64,000 nt of DNA from Brevibacillus choshinensis (GCF_016811915.1 NZ_CP069127.1:4129001-4193000); one strand, 5' to 3'; positions 15,189 through 23,567 are shown, counted from the stretch's first letter. Numbers and translations: made by a program. The notes: generated by a model not told the origin, from the letters alone.

Positions 15189-16151
15189 TCAAGAGAATCC
15201 CTTCCAACTAAACCCAAGACTCTTCTTCAATTCTTCAATACTGACCATGGGGATTCGATGTATCATCCGATGACAGTTTGAGCATAGCATTCCGATATCC
15301 TCTACTTTGGTCGTCTCGCCTTCCTTCATCTCGGAAACAGGCTTCTTATGATGACCTTCGATAAAATCCTTCCCCCGCTCACCATACATCTTCTCGAAAT
15401 TGATTCCACAAGCTTCACAGAATAATTCTCCATGCTTTTTCTTGAATCTCCTCTTAGCTTCCTTAATAAGCTGAGGATCCCTTTCACGGATCTTGTGTAA
15501 CCGAAGCTTTTCCTTCCCCTCTTCATATTCATCCGTCCCTGATTCGACTTCGTTAAAAACTTTTTTCGAGTTAATATCCGTTGACCGTTCTAATGAGGAT
15601 ATGACCATCGAAAAGTCGCTACCGCTAGCTCGCCTTAATCTCTCTATGGCATCAGACATAACCAAGCTCTGGAAGATACCTTTATGCTTATCTCGAAGCC
15701 CTATGTAATGCAAAATTCCCATGGATTGATACCCACGACTCTCATCAGAATTCAGTCCGATAATATGTTCATCCAACCAACGATGTGTTCGTGAATGAAA
15801 CAAGTATTCAACTACAATGCGATCCCGAATCGTCTGTGAGTAACTTTCATACTCCCTTGCTCGTACCTTTGGCTCCAACGGCGGAATCCCTTCGTTGGAC
15901 TTCATAACTTCGAAGCCCAATTTGTTTAAAACACTGTTAGTCTCATCTCCGCCACTGAATTCAGAAACATCAAGTTCTTGTCCATTTGCATATACATTCG
16001 CTCTCGAAATGACATACTTCGGAGGATACAGTTTGTTGTTATAGAAAAGATCATATTTAGTTGATTCTTTTTTCGGTGGAACTCCATGCTCGTCTATATA
16101 TTTTATAGCATTAAGGATATGGTCCTTACGAATGTTTTTAGGAATTGGCAT
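15189..16151 (-). CDS. HNH endonuclease, McrA-like architecture
   Basis: 320 residues. The N-terminal 80 residues (RKDHILNAIKYIDEHGVP, then STKYDLFYNNKLYPPKYVIS) match the head domain found in ScoMcrA-like modification-dependent endonucleases. The C-terminus is an HNH nuclease with its zinc site: CEACGINFEKMYG, then IEGHHKKPVSE, and MLCSNCHRMIH. The likely role is cutting foreign, possibly modified, DNA. It is transcribed alone, with a second HNH gene 500 nt upstream on the same strand. Enzyme class is confident; dependence on modified bases is inference from the head domain. Confidence 0.8.
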   Translation of the reverse strand: MPIPKNIRKDHILNAIKYIDEHGVPPKKESTKYDLFYNNKLYPPKYVISRANVYANGQELDVSEFSGGDETNSVLNKLGFEVMKSNEGIPPLEPKVRAREYESYSQTIRDRIVVEYLFHSRTHRWLDEHIIGLNSDESRGYQSMGILHYIGLRDKHKGIFQSLVMSDAIERLRRASGSDFSMVISSLERSTDINSKKVFNEVESGTDEYEEGKEKLRLHKIRERDPQLIKEAKRRFKKKHGELFCEACGINFEKMYGERGKDFIEGHHKKPVSEMKEGETTKVEDIGMLCSNCHRMIHRIPMVSIEELKKSLGFSWKGFS

Positions 16152-16398
16152 AAAATCACCTTTTTAATATATTATTTCTTGCTGTTTACATAGTAAGGAA
16201 TATGCTTAATCGGGATGATGTAAGGATTTCAGTTCTTACATGGGAGCTTAGCAAGAATCTCAAATTTTATTCTTGATTCTTCTTTTCATCATCCGTACCA
16301 CTAAAATTAAATCGATCAAATTTGAACTGTTAACAACAGTCTTTACTCCCGAAAATTATAAGGTAATTACAAGAAATAGGGAGCAATACACCCTAAAG

Positions 16399-16653
16399 TT
16401 ATTTCAAAATCTTTAGGATTTCATATTCAAAATCATTAAGATTAAATCGAGTTCCTTCTTTCTTCCCAATTAGTATCTTTTCCATTGGAGCCATAAATTC
16501 ATGTTGATAATACGATTCCACAGGTACTTCAAACTGCTCCCCAGTCCTTAAATCCATTACAACCACTTTGTCACCATAGTTTACCTCTTCAGTCATATCC
16601 TCAATAACCAAGGACTTAGGATGTGTTGTTATCGTTTCAAATCCTTTTGGCAC
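16399..16653 (-). CDS. stand-alone Gre C-terminal (FKBP-like) domain protein
   Basis: 84 residues from a GTG at 16653, or about 65 from the ATG at 16596. The sequence reads like the C-terminal domain of GreA/GreB: VNYGDKVVVMDLRTGEQFEV, then a PMEKILIGKKEGTRF segment corresponding to the SPLGKALLGKKVGD signature, then FEYEILKI. The coiled-coil domain that reaches into the polymerase channel is missing. The start lies inside the end of the HNH gene (25-nt overlap), so the two are co-translated. It may bind RNA polymerase without stimulating cleavage. Family match moderate, function unknown. Confidence 0.55.
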   Translation of the reverse strand: MPKGFETITTHPKSLVIEDMTEEVNYGDKVVVMDLRTGEQFEVPVESYYQHEFMAPMEKILIGKKEGTRFNLNDFEYEILKILK

Positions 16654-17678
16654 TTCCTTGTTTGCTGAAAAATGTGTTCATTATGATACTCCACATACCT
16701 AGGGTTAATTTCATGCTTTAGAATTAACGGTTGGTTATGAATCTTATGGGTAGGACAAACATGTAGTACCAGTTTCTTATCTAGTTCTATGGAGATCGCC
16801 CCCCTATCAAACATAGCGTGATGATTCGGACATAGAACAATCATGTTATCTATGGAATCCGAGCCATTGTGAGAACCTAATGGCTGGATATGGTGAACTT
16901 CTGATAAGGTTTCTCCGTTGGTTCCGATCAATAAAGCTTCATGGCAAACTTGGCAAATATCCTTATACATCTCTTTCAAGTAAGAAACGATATTTTGTTT
17001 TCTCTTTGCTAACGTTACTTGACGATCAACCTTGTCGGGAATAAGTTCTGTAGAATTCCCCATTATTTCAACCACATTTTCTGATGTTACCTTCACTGGA
17101 GTAGTTTTTCTGGTTTCTCTGTTTGTTTTTAGGATCAATCCTTTTTGTCGCTGTTCCATAAAGCGATTAACATCTGAAAGATCATGAATTTTTATCGTAT
17201 TAGGGATAATAATTTTTCGATTTTCCAAAAAGGGGTCTTCTTTTATCCGAAGCTTCTCTACATAGTCTGCATAATCAATTAATTCCATAAGGGTATATTG
17301 CTGTAACTTTTTTGTTATCGAATTTACTCTTATTAAATCTTCTTGTAGAATGTCCGCCTTCCCATTTGTAAAACTATAAACCATTAGAACATTTTCAAAC
17401 ATTAAGCTCCCTCTATTGATAACCGTGTAATTGAATGGAGAAAGTTGTGAAGATCCTTTTAACCAACGATGTACACGCTTCAAAATTGGTCGAGTTATGA
17501 TAAATTTATTTTGCTTCGTTCTTTTTAAATCAAAAGATGTTAATTCCTTGTTTGTAAATTGTTGAATATAATTATATGCCCTAGATAATTCAGTATCTTG
17601 AATTACAACATGAGCTCCCTCTACTGTACATTGGATATCCACTAATATGAATCTTCCATCTTCGAGTTCCTTAGCCAC
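16629..17678 (-). CDS. HNH endonuclease with large N-terminal domain
   Basis: 349 residues from the GTG at 17678, which has AAGGAG at 9 nt; the TTG at 17684 is too close to that site. The C-terminal nuclease has CQVCHEALL, EVHHIQPLGSHNGSDSIDN and VLCPNHHAMFDRG, a complete HNH zinc-finger nuclease. The first 220 residues are not recognised and probably recognise DNA or regulate cutting. The Gre-like gene overlaps its 3' end. Confidence 0.8.
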   Translation of the reverse strand: MAKELEDGRFILVDIQCTVEGAHVVIQDTELSRAYNYIQQFTNKELTSFDLKRTKQNKFIITRPILKRVHRWLKGSSQLSPFNYTVINRGSLMFENVLMVYSFTNGKADILQEDLIRVNSITKKLQQYTLMELIDYADYVEKLRIKEDPFLENRKIIIPNTIKIHDLSDVNRFMEQRQKGLILKTNRETRKTTPVKVTSENVVEIMGNSTELIPDKVDRQVTLAKRKQNIVSYLKEMYKDICQVCHEALLIGTNGETLSEVHHIQPLGSHNGSDSIDNMIVLCPNHHAMFDRGAISIELDKKLVLHVCPTHKIHNQPLILKHEINPRYVEYHNEHIFQQTRKCQKDLKR

Positions 17679-17711
17679 TCGCAAACTCTCCTTAGTGCAA
17701 ACTTTTATAAA

Positions 17712-17735
17712 AGAGGGAACCCCCTCTCATTTTTT
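17712..17735. terminator. bidirectional terminator
   Basis: AGAGGG (17712-17717) pairs with CCCTCT (17722-17727), followed by a T-run at 17730-17735 on the plus strand and a T-rich stretch on the minus strand. It separates the HNH/Gre pair from the 124-aa gene upstream. Confidence 0.55.
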
Positions 17736-17778
17736 AACCTCCTCTAATAAAAATCGAGAAAAAGGAGGATGTACCATC

Positions 17779-17865
17779 ATGGAAAAACAGGAGTGGCTTC
17801 CTGATTCTCGTTCGGTCTACATGTGGCCAATATTAGCATTATCGGCCACATGCAATTCGGATTAA
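17779..17865 (+). CDS. possible 28-aa peptide
   Basis: ATG at 17779 follows AAAGGAGG by 10 nt, one of the strongest sites in the island. The peptide starts MEKQEWLPDSRS and has a short hydrophobic centre (VYMWPILALSATC). An 8-bp inverted repeat (ATGTGGCC, 17821-17828; GGCCACAT, 17844-17851) lies inside it. It may be a leader peptide or a small toxin; no plus-strand gene follows. Confidence 0.35.
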   Translation: MEKQEWLPDSRSVYMWPILALSATCNSD

Positions 17866-17902
17866 CCCCATCTCTTGGCAGATTCAAAACTCTATTGCCT
17901 TG

Positions 17903-18277
17903 TTACATAGAGACTGTTTCTTGTGTTTTGAATTCTTTTACTATTTTTTCGATACTTCTTAAATTACCTCTACCTAATTTGCCATAATAAATCGTATGTT
18001 GACTCACTGCCTCTAAAGCTATCTGCACTTGATTGAATCCATAGTCTATTTTTATATTCTCTAAGTAATAACGAGTAGCTTCAGCATTGATGGTCCGTTT
18101 ATACCCGTTTCCTTCCATCATCGAGCAAAAAACTCCAATGTAATCATTCGCACTTCCCTGATGCATACCAACTTCACTATACAGGCTATTCGTAGCTGAG
18201 GTTCGGTCAATTTGCTTGTGAAAAACCTTTTTTGCGTATAGATAGCTTGCTGTAATCATATCTGTTGTTATCCTCAC
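17903..18277 (-). CDS. hypothetical protein, endonuclease-associated type
   Basis: 124 residues from the GTG at 18277 (AAGGGGCG at 6 nt). Helical, with a stretch (GYKRTINAEATRYYLENIKI) that I associate with N-terminal domains of HNH restriction-type proteins, here without a nuclease. It lies upstream of the HNH/Gre pair on the same strand but is separated by a terminator. It may be a partner or a truncated relative; low certainty. Confidence 0.5.
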   Translation of the reverse strand: MRITTDMITASYLYAKKVFHKQIDRTSATNSLYSEVGMHQGSANDYIGVFCSMMEGNGYKRTINAEATRYYLENIKIDYGFNQVQIALEAVSQHTIYYGKLGRGNLRSIEKIVKEFKTQETVSM

Positions 18278-18539
18278 AACAATCGCCCCTTATCGTTTCT
18301 CTATCCTTCAAAACATTAACATAAAAAAATGCAGTTGTGTTTTAGCAAAATCGTTGTTTAAAGATATCGCTTTATAACAATTGATTAAACCTGATTGCAT
18401 ACTGCTACTCTCTCGAATCAAAATGGTTTATATGAACATTGTTCAATCTTCAACCTCTACCCTTCCCCAATACAAACAGGCTCGATTAAGTCCAAGTCTC
18501 GCTTTTTCAATTCCTACTATAGTAATCCGCAAAAATAGT

Positions 18540-18745
18540 CTGCCCACGCTTGTCACCTTTCCTCAACGCCCTCTCCTCTCACTCCCCCAAGGTTTCACAA
18601 TCTCTCTCACCAATATGTTTGCATGAAAAGCAGGGGAAAACAGAGTCAGAACGGGGAAATCGGGGGCAAATAAGCAAAATAAGTATGCCCGTGAGGGCAG
18701 GCAGAGCAGGAGAGGACCAAGGGGAAAAGATGGGGCTTGGGGTTG
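18540..18745. other. gene-free region with a sharp pyrimidine/purine switch
   Basis: The gap 18278-19057 holds no supported gene. Around 18540-18605 the plus strand is C/T-rich with CCTCTCCT and CCCCC runs; from about 18620 to 18745 it becomes A/G-rich with repeated GGGGAAA-like blocks (near 18634, 18653, 18719) and three clustered GGGG runs at 18719-18742. This looks like a structured or origin-like segment rather than coding DNA. No function can be assigned from sequence alone. Confidence 0.3.
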
Positions 18746-18922
18746 AATGACAGCAGTTTATCAGAGAAAAAATTCGTCAAAAATGCCTGGGGAATGTTTC
18801 GAATCTTCAGCTGGAAAAATTTTTAACGAATAAAAACCTAATGCCTTAGAGGGACAAAGAAAAAAATAGTCATACATTGGTAAATATTTCATTTAATAAG
18901 ATAAAAAACATTTCAATAAAGC

Positions 18923-18950
18923 AAAAAAAGAGCGTCCTTAGACCCTCTTT
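18923..18950 (-). terminator. minus-strand terminator upstream of the AIPR gene
   Basis: AAAGAG (18927-18932) pairs with CTCTTT (18945-18950), with an inner GTC/GAC pair, followed by a seven-T run on the minus strand. No minus-strand gene precedes it. Confidence 0.5.
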
Positions 18951-18990
18951 AAACACGATGCGTATAGAATATCGAATTTTGTAAAAATTA

Positions 18991-19028
18991 GTAACGTATT
19001 TCTAGTAATATGGTAACATATTTATAAT
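18991..19028 (+). promoter_or_regulatory. AIPR gene promoter with direct repeats
   Basis: A perfect TATAAT (19023-19028) precedes the start by 30 nt. Two near-identical direct repeats, GTAACGTATTT (18991-19001) and GTAACATATTT (19013-19023), are spaced 22 bp, two helical turns, and cover the promoter, as expected for repressor binding. No good -35 hexamer is seen. Confidence 0.5.
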
Positions 19029-19057
19029 GTTAAACCATTTTTAAGGAGCAGGATACT

Positions 19058-20769
19058 ATGAGTATTATTCACGTTAATCAGATTAGAAAAAAATTGGAAT
19101 CCGATTTTCAAGGAAAAATAGATTTGACTGACGTTTCAACTGCAAAACCAGAAGATCAGCTTAATTTTTTCCTGACGAGAGCACTTTCCGCATACACAAT
19201 AAAGCACTTCTCTCAGGTAGACCCCGATGTTGCATCAAGTGCTGTCGTCGATGGGGAGATGATAACGGAATTGATGCTATCTATTATAATGATAAAACAA
19301 AAACTTTATATTTGGTTCAATCAAAATGGATGCATGACGGAAAAGGTGAACCATCAAACGGAGATTTAAAAAAATTTTTTGATGGTATTAGGGACTTGTT
19401 TAACTCAAGATACGATATTTTTAATCATAAAGTAAAAAAAAAGCAAGCTGAAATTGAAAATGCACTTTATGACGTCCAAACGAAATACAAAGTCATTGTT
19501 TCATACACAGGGCTTAATTTCTCCCGACATAATCAAAAAGAGGTTGACGATTTTCTGGCAGAAATGAATGATGCCAATGATGTTGTGACGGTATCACTTT
19601 TTAATCAAACCAGATTACATGATTCGTTAAAAATTATTGGGTCTGCAGAACCCATTAACCTCAATATCGTTCTTAAGGAATGGGGGAAAAAAACAGTACC
19701 TCATAAAGCTTTTTATGGTCAAGTTAATGCCTTAGAAATTGCAGAATGGTGGAAAAACAATGAAAACAATTTGTTTTCAAAAAACCTGAGAGAATTATTA
19801 CCAGATGCAGACATTAATGAAGAAATCCGTCAAACACTTGAACAAGAACCGGAGAAGTTTTGGTACTATAACAATGGTATTACAATGGTTTGCAAAGACG
19901 TAAATAAAACTATGCTGGGCGGACCAGATAATGATTTCGGACAATTTCACTGCGAAGATGTGAGCATAGTTAATGGAGCTCAGACTTTGGGAACTATTGG
20001 TAAGTACGGTCAAAAAAATAATGCCGAAGAATATTTAAAAAATATTTATGTTCAAGTACGCATTATCTCCTTGGATAATGCCATGGGGGATTTCGGAAAG
20101 AAAATAACAAGAAGCAACAATAGACAAAACAATATTGAAAACAGGGATTTTGTTGCTTTAGACCCTTTACAACAAACTTTGCAAACGGAACTTGCCATCG
20201 ATGGTATTTCGTACCACATTATGCGGTCAATCAATGAACAAAAGAATGATACTGACACTTCCTTTAACATTGTTGAAAGTACAATTGCTTTAGCTTGTTC
20301 TCACAAGGATGTTTCATTGGCAGTACAGGTGAAAAGAGAAATAGGTAAGTTATGGGAAGATATTGAAAAGGCTCCATACAAATCGTTATTTAACCCTCAA
20401 CTTTCCGGTCTTTATATGTGGAGATGTGTTAGGATCCAACGAAAAATCGATTCTGCAATTCAAACACTATCTAGTCAGAAAACGAATCGTGAACATAGTA
20501 TTGTCATCCATGGCATGAGACTATTATCGCATTTGGTTTTCCAAGAAATTGACCTAAAACAGTTAGGCAATCCACTCTTCGACTTTGACACCTTTTTAAA
20601 TACATTTGATTTTAATAAGTCGATTCTAGATAATTATGGTTGGTTAGTAGACGAATTAGATAAAAATTATGGAAACACGGCTGTAATACCAACTTTATTT
20701 AAGAACTCCACCAAATGCACTAACTTAGTAAGAAAGATCAAATCAAGTAAAAAAAAGCAAAGTACCTAA
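19058..20769 (+). pseudogene. AIPR (abortive infection phage resistance) protein, frameshifted
   Basis: Two overlapping frames form one protein of about 570 residues. The first (from ATG 19058, site AAGGAG) ends with SAVVDG and then shifts; the second carries NGIDAIYYNDKTKTLYLVQS before its nominal start, then YYNNGITMVC, IVNGAQTLGTIG, KITRSNNRQN and NRDFVALDP, the hallmark of AIPR proteins. The break is at GGGG (19253-19256): one more G restores GGDDNGIDA. The shift falls within the PD-(D/E)XK-like motif (D...QSK), so the gene is inactive as read unless slippage restores it. A strong terminator follows. Confidence 0.8.
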
Positions 20770-20778
20770 TGTTTTTCT

Positions 20779-20813
20779 AACCTTTAGATTAAAAAACAAT
20801 CTAAAGGTTTTTT
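20779..20813 (+). terminator. terminator of the AIPR gene
   Basis: AACCTTTAGATT (20779-20790) pairs perfectly with AATCTAAAGGTT (20798-20809), followed by T-run. A CCCCCTG/AAGGGGG hairpin follows at about 20818-20838. Confidence 0.85.
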
Positions 20814-20857
20814 AATTCCCCCTGTTATTTCAAGGGGGTACCACCATTACTTCTCAA

Positions 20858-20956
20858 TTATTTATCCTTCCTCACTAACAGTGAACAGCATTCCACATGC
20901 CCCGTAGCGGGAACATACCTATTTGGTTCCCGGTCCTCTATGTTTATGAATTGTAA
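20858..20956 (-). pseudogene. possible tail fragment of a TrmA/RlmCD-type methyltransferase gene
   Basis: A minus-strand frame ending at 20858-20860 reads NRYVPATGHVECCSLLVRKD. The HVExxxLLxRKD ending is the C-terminal signature of 23S rRNA uracil-C5-methyltransferases of the RumA/RlmCD type, but the rest of the gene is absent. It may be a scar picked up by the mobile element. Region 20820-21060 otherwise holds only an inverted repeat (CGGGAAC/GTTCCCG). Confidence 0.35.
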
Positions 20957-21069
20957 CAAGAATTTTTTTTACCCTTGCATTACTCTTGCTTTCTTACTCT
21001 TGCTTCAAATGGGAAAAGGTTTCGTGAACATTTTGATTTCTTTTTGTGTGAATTTTGACAGCCATCACA

Positions 21070-21990
21070 CTAAATAATTATGTTATTCAATGGATTATAA
21101 CGATCATTCTGTTCCTTTAGTGCAGTTCCCCATATGGCAAGATAACGCTGTGTCATCGCAATGTTGTTATGTCTGAGCATTTTTTGTAGGGTGAAAACAT
21201 CACAACCATTCATTAGCATCCGATGTGCGAACGAGTGCCTGAATGTATGGGTGGATAGACGTACATCAGTAAAATTCATAATTGTTTTTAGCCTCTTAAA
21301 TATAAACTTCAAAGCATTCTCTGAAAGCTTTTCGTTTTCGGTGGTAGTAAAGACATAATCACTGACTCTACCAAAAACTTGTTGGCAGAAGACTTTATAC
21401 TCACATAGCTCCTTCATTAACTTATCTGTAATCGGTATACTGCTTTGCTGACGTTTCTTCCCCCAAACAGTAATGGTTCCGCTAACCATGTTAATATCCG
21501 ACCATCTTAGATTAACAAGTTCTCCAAGTCTAACTCCTGTTCCAAGCAAGAAAACAATAATCGTATAATCTCGATAAGCATAAAAGGATTTTTCACGTTG
21601 CTTTATTCTCTGATAGTACCCCAGCATCTTTTTTATGTGGGAATCTTGAAATACTTCAATTTTAATTTCCTCTTTTCCGTACTTCATACGTTTTGTTGGA
21701 TTTTCTTTTTCTGTAATTACTTCGATCTCTTGGAGATAATTAAAAAATATTTTAAGTACATGCAGTTTACTATTTGACGTTGTGATGTTGTTTTTCTTCT
21801 CTCTTTGGCAATATAGCAAATATTCCTTAATGGTGTTTTGGGTAACATCTGTAACATTGAGTATTGATTTACCGACACAATAATCATGGAACTCTTGCAG
21901 ATTGCCTAAGTAATTCTCAATTGTCCGTGAGGACAAATTCTTATACTCTCTGTCATCCCGAAAATCTTTGATTGCAAATTTCAACAACAT
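21070..21990 (-). CDS. tyrosine recombinase / integrase
   Basis: 306 residues. The N-terminal SAM-like domain (SRTIENYLGNLQEFHDYCVG) precedes a catalytic domain with GTGVRLGELVNLRWSDI (first arginine), HTFRHSFAHRML (HxxR) and LRHNNIAMTQRYL (histidine and nucleophilic tyrosine). All catalytic residues are present. It lies beside the 3' end of tRNA-Val, the usual target of such integrases, and points into the island, so it most likely integrated the island there. Its ribosome-binding site is buried in a hairpin (21992-22038). XerC/D-like in size. Confidence 0.92.
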   Translation of the reverse strand: MLLKFAIKDFRDDREYKNLSSRTIENYLGNLQEFHDYCVGKSILNVTDVTQNTIKEYLLYCQREKKNNITTSNSKLHVLKIFFNYLQEIEVITEKENPTKRMKYGKEEIKIEVFQDSHIKKMLGYYQRIKQREKSFYAYRDYTIIVFLLGTGVRLGELVNLRWSDINMVSGTITVWGKKRQQSSIPITDKLMKELCEYKVFCQQVFGRVSDYVFTTTENEKLSENALKFIFKRLKTIMNFTDVRLSTHTFRHSFAHRMLMNGCDVFTLQKMLRHNNIAMTQRYLAIWGTALKEQNDRYNPLNNIII

Positions 21991-21991
21991 A

Positions 21992-22038
21992 AAAGCACAC
22001 TCCTTTTAGTTTTAATCAACCAAAAGATAGTGTGCTTT
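21992..22038 (-). promoter_or_regulatory. hairpin covering the integrase ribosome-binding site
   Basis: AAAGCACACT (21992-22001) and AGTGTGCTTT (22029-22038) are perfect inverted repeats, extended by AAAAG/CTTTT pairs. The AAAAGGAG site of the integrase lies in the stem, two bases before the start. The T-run is too short for a good terminator, so translational control is more likely. Confidence 0.5.
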
Positions 22039-22118
22039 CTCTAAGGAAATCGGTTTGTACTCGACCACAATCTTTTACCTAAGCCCTGTAGCCCTACAAA
22101 CCCTGATTTTTGAATGTA

Positions 22119-22194
22119 TGGTGATCCGGACTGGGTTCGAACCAGCGACCCCCACCCTGTCAAGATGGTGCTCTCCCAACTGAGCTACCGGATC
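22119..22194 (-). tRNA. tRNA-Val (GAC), probable attachment site
   Basis: On the minus strand a full cloverleaf: acceptor GATCCGG/CCGGATC, D-arm GCTC/GAGC, anticodon stem CCATC/GGTGG with loop TTGACAG (anticodon GAC, valine), T-arm with TTCGAAC, and encoded CCA. The 3' end faces the integrase and marks the island boundary. Confidence 0.93.
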
Positions 22195-22237
22195 ATGGGA
22201 TATGTTTGTGATCTCCAACGACTATGTACTCGTTTAA

Positions 22238-22314
22238 TGGTGGGCCCTGTAGGACTCGAACCTACGACCAATCGGTTATGAGCCGACCGCTCTGACCAAC
22301 TGAGCTAAGGGCCC
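22238..22314 (-). tRNA. tRNA with CAT anticodon, probably tRNA-Ile2
   Basis: Cloverleaf on the minus strand with acceptor GGGCCCT/AGGGCCC, anticodon loop around CTCATAA and encoded CCA. The body (CGGCTCATAACCG, GGTCGTAGGTTCGAG) resembles the Bacillus tRNA-Ile whose CAT is converted to lysidine-AT, rather than elongator or initiator Met. It is upstream of tRNA-Val in one transcript. Confidence 0.85.
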
Positions 22315-22344
22315 CAATCGCACCGGACGTCGATCACATTTATT

Positions 22345-22373
22345 ACTATACAGCATGGAAAAATGAATTTCAA
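22345..22373 (-). promoter_or_regulatory. tRNA operon promoter
   Basis: Minus strand TTGAAA (22368-22373), 17-nt spacer, TATAGT (22345-22350), 31 nt before the tRNA-Ile2 5' end. The rest of 22374-22786 holds no gene; only a GAAGTG/CACTTC inverted repeat near 22600-22626. Confidence 0.75.
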
Positions 22374-22786
22374 GAGGAAAAACATAATTTCTAGTAAATT
22401 TTTTCACTCCCACCAAAAGGTCACCAAGAAACGTGATTCCTGGGCGATTTCTGAGCCACGTCAAAGCAGGTTCACTCCTGCTATTTCCCTTTATCCAATG
22501 GCCAAAAAACAAATGGTGGCAAACACTCCGCACAATCACCTGAACTCATCTAATGACATCAAAAGGTAAAGCCACTCTCCGCTCATGGGTGATTACACCC
22601 CGAAGTGATCGGAATCAAGCACTTCTCTATGAGCAAAAGAATGGCTCCCTCATTCCGTTTAACGGTTCCTAGTTCCCTATTTCCCCATTCGTTAGCTTTT
22701 CAGCCAAAACAAAAATGGTATGATTTCTTTCACCCATGATTGCTTATAAGGGACAAATTCGCGACCCGGAGCGACCCAAAGCCACC

Positions 22787-23377
22787 CTACCCAGCCTGCT
22801 CCGTCCCCTTCCCCTCATCCTCGTCCGCAACCTTCAACTCCACACCCATGGCTTCCACCCGCGCCGCCTCTGCCTCCTGCTCATCCCGCATGCGGTGAGC
22901 CATCCGACTCGAGGCATTTGCAGCCACGCTGGCCACGAGGTCATCCAGGAATGTGTGGACTCTTCCTTCTGCCGACTTGGTATCCAGCCGCTTGATGACC
23001 CCTACCTTGTGCTTATCCAAATGTCCAAAAGTCGTCACCGCGATGCTTCCGTATCCGAAGACGGAACCGAGCGCCAATGTCTCGTCGCAGCCAAAGAGGC
23101 CTTCGTCTGAGGCAATGATCGATTGGAGCGGCTCGGACAAAAGGCCCTTCTCCGCTAACGTATCCAACTCAACGCCAACTAAAATGGCGTGCTGCATTTC
23201 CCTTTTTTCCAATACCGCTTTCACGCTCTCGATGCATGGTGCCATCGTCAGGTCGGGATGGTAAGGCGACTGCATGAGGTACACGATCTCTGCGATGTCC
23301 TCCACCGTTACTCCTCGCTCTGCCAGGCGTGTGAGGGCGGCGTTTCTGACTTCGATGCTGTGCACTTGCTTCTTCAT
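22787..23377 (-). CDS. phosphatidylglycerophosphatase A family protein (YutG-like)
   Basis: 196 residues from ATG 23377 (AAGGGG at 10 nt). The order of motifs ERGVTVEDIAEIVYLMQSPY, CIESVKAVLEKREMQHAILV, GVELD, GLFGCDETLALGSVFGYGSI and VHTFLDDLVASVAANASSR follows YutG of B. subtilis, a PgpA-family protein. PgpA removes phosphate from phosphatidylglycerophosphate in membrane lipid synthesis; soluble YutG-like members lack the membrane helices. An acidic tail (VADEDEGKGTEQ) is extra. It is the first chromosomal gene beyond the tRNAs. Confidence 0.8.
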   Translation of the reverse strand: MKKQVHSIEVRNAALTRLAERGVTVEDIAEIVYLMQSPYHPDLTMAPCIESVKAVLEKREMQHAILVGVELDTLAEKGLLSEPLQSIIASDEGLFGCDETLALGSVFGYGSIAVTTFGHLDKHKVGVIKRLDTKSAEGRVHTFLDDLVASVAANASSRMAHRMRDEQEAEAARVEAMGVELKVADEDEGKGTEQAG

Positions 23378-23528
23378 AAGAGACAACCCCTTCCGCAAAT
23401 CGAGTGAAGTCGTTTTCTACCATAGTATCATATGGTGACAAAATTGCGACAATGTTTCAACTGTAGTGGAAATGTCCACCTGTTTCCGATTCCCACACAC
23501 CGCCCTCGTCCAAGTCCGTCCTCTCCTG

Positions 23529-23534
23529 TATAAT
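23529..23534 (+). promoter_or_regulatory. -10 element for the yjcH-like gene
   Basis: Perfect TATAAT, 34 nt before the GTG start at 23568. It lies inside the longer open frame from 23466 and so supports the later start. The -35 is weak. Confidence 0.5.
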
Positions 23535-23567
23535 ATTCAGCAGAACATCCATAAGGGGGACAAGCTT

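Noticed and set aside
22238..22314. tRNA-Met for the CAT-anticodon tRNA
   Set aside because: The body and anticodon-stem context match the Bacillus tRNA-Ile with a modified CAT rather than initiator or elongator Met; identity still needs the lysidine determinants checked.
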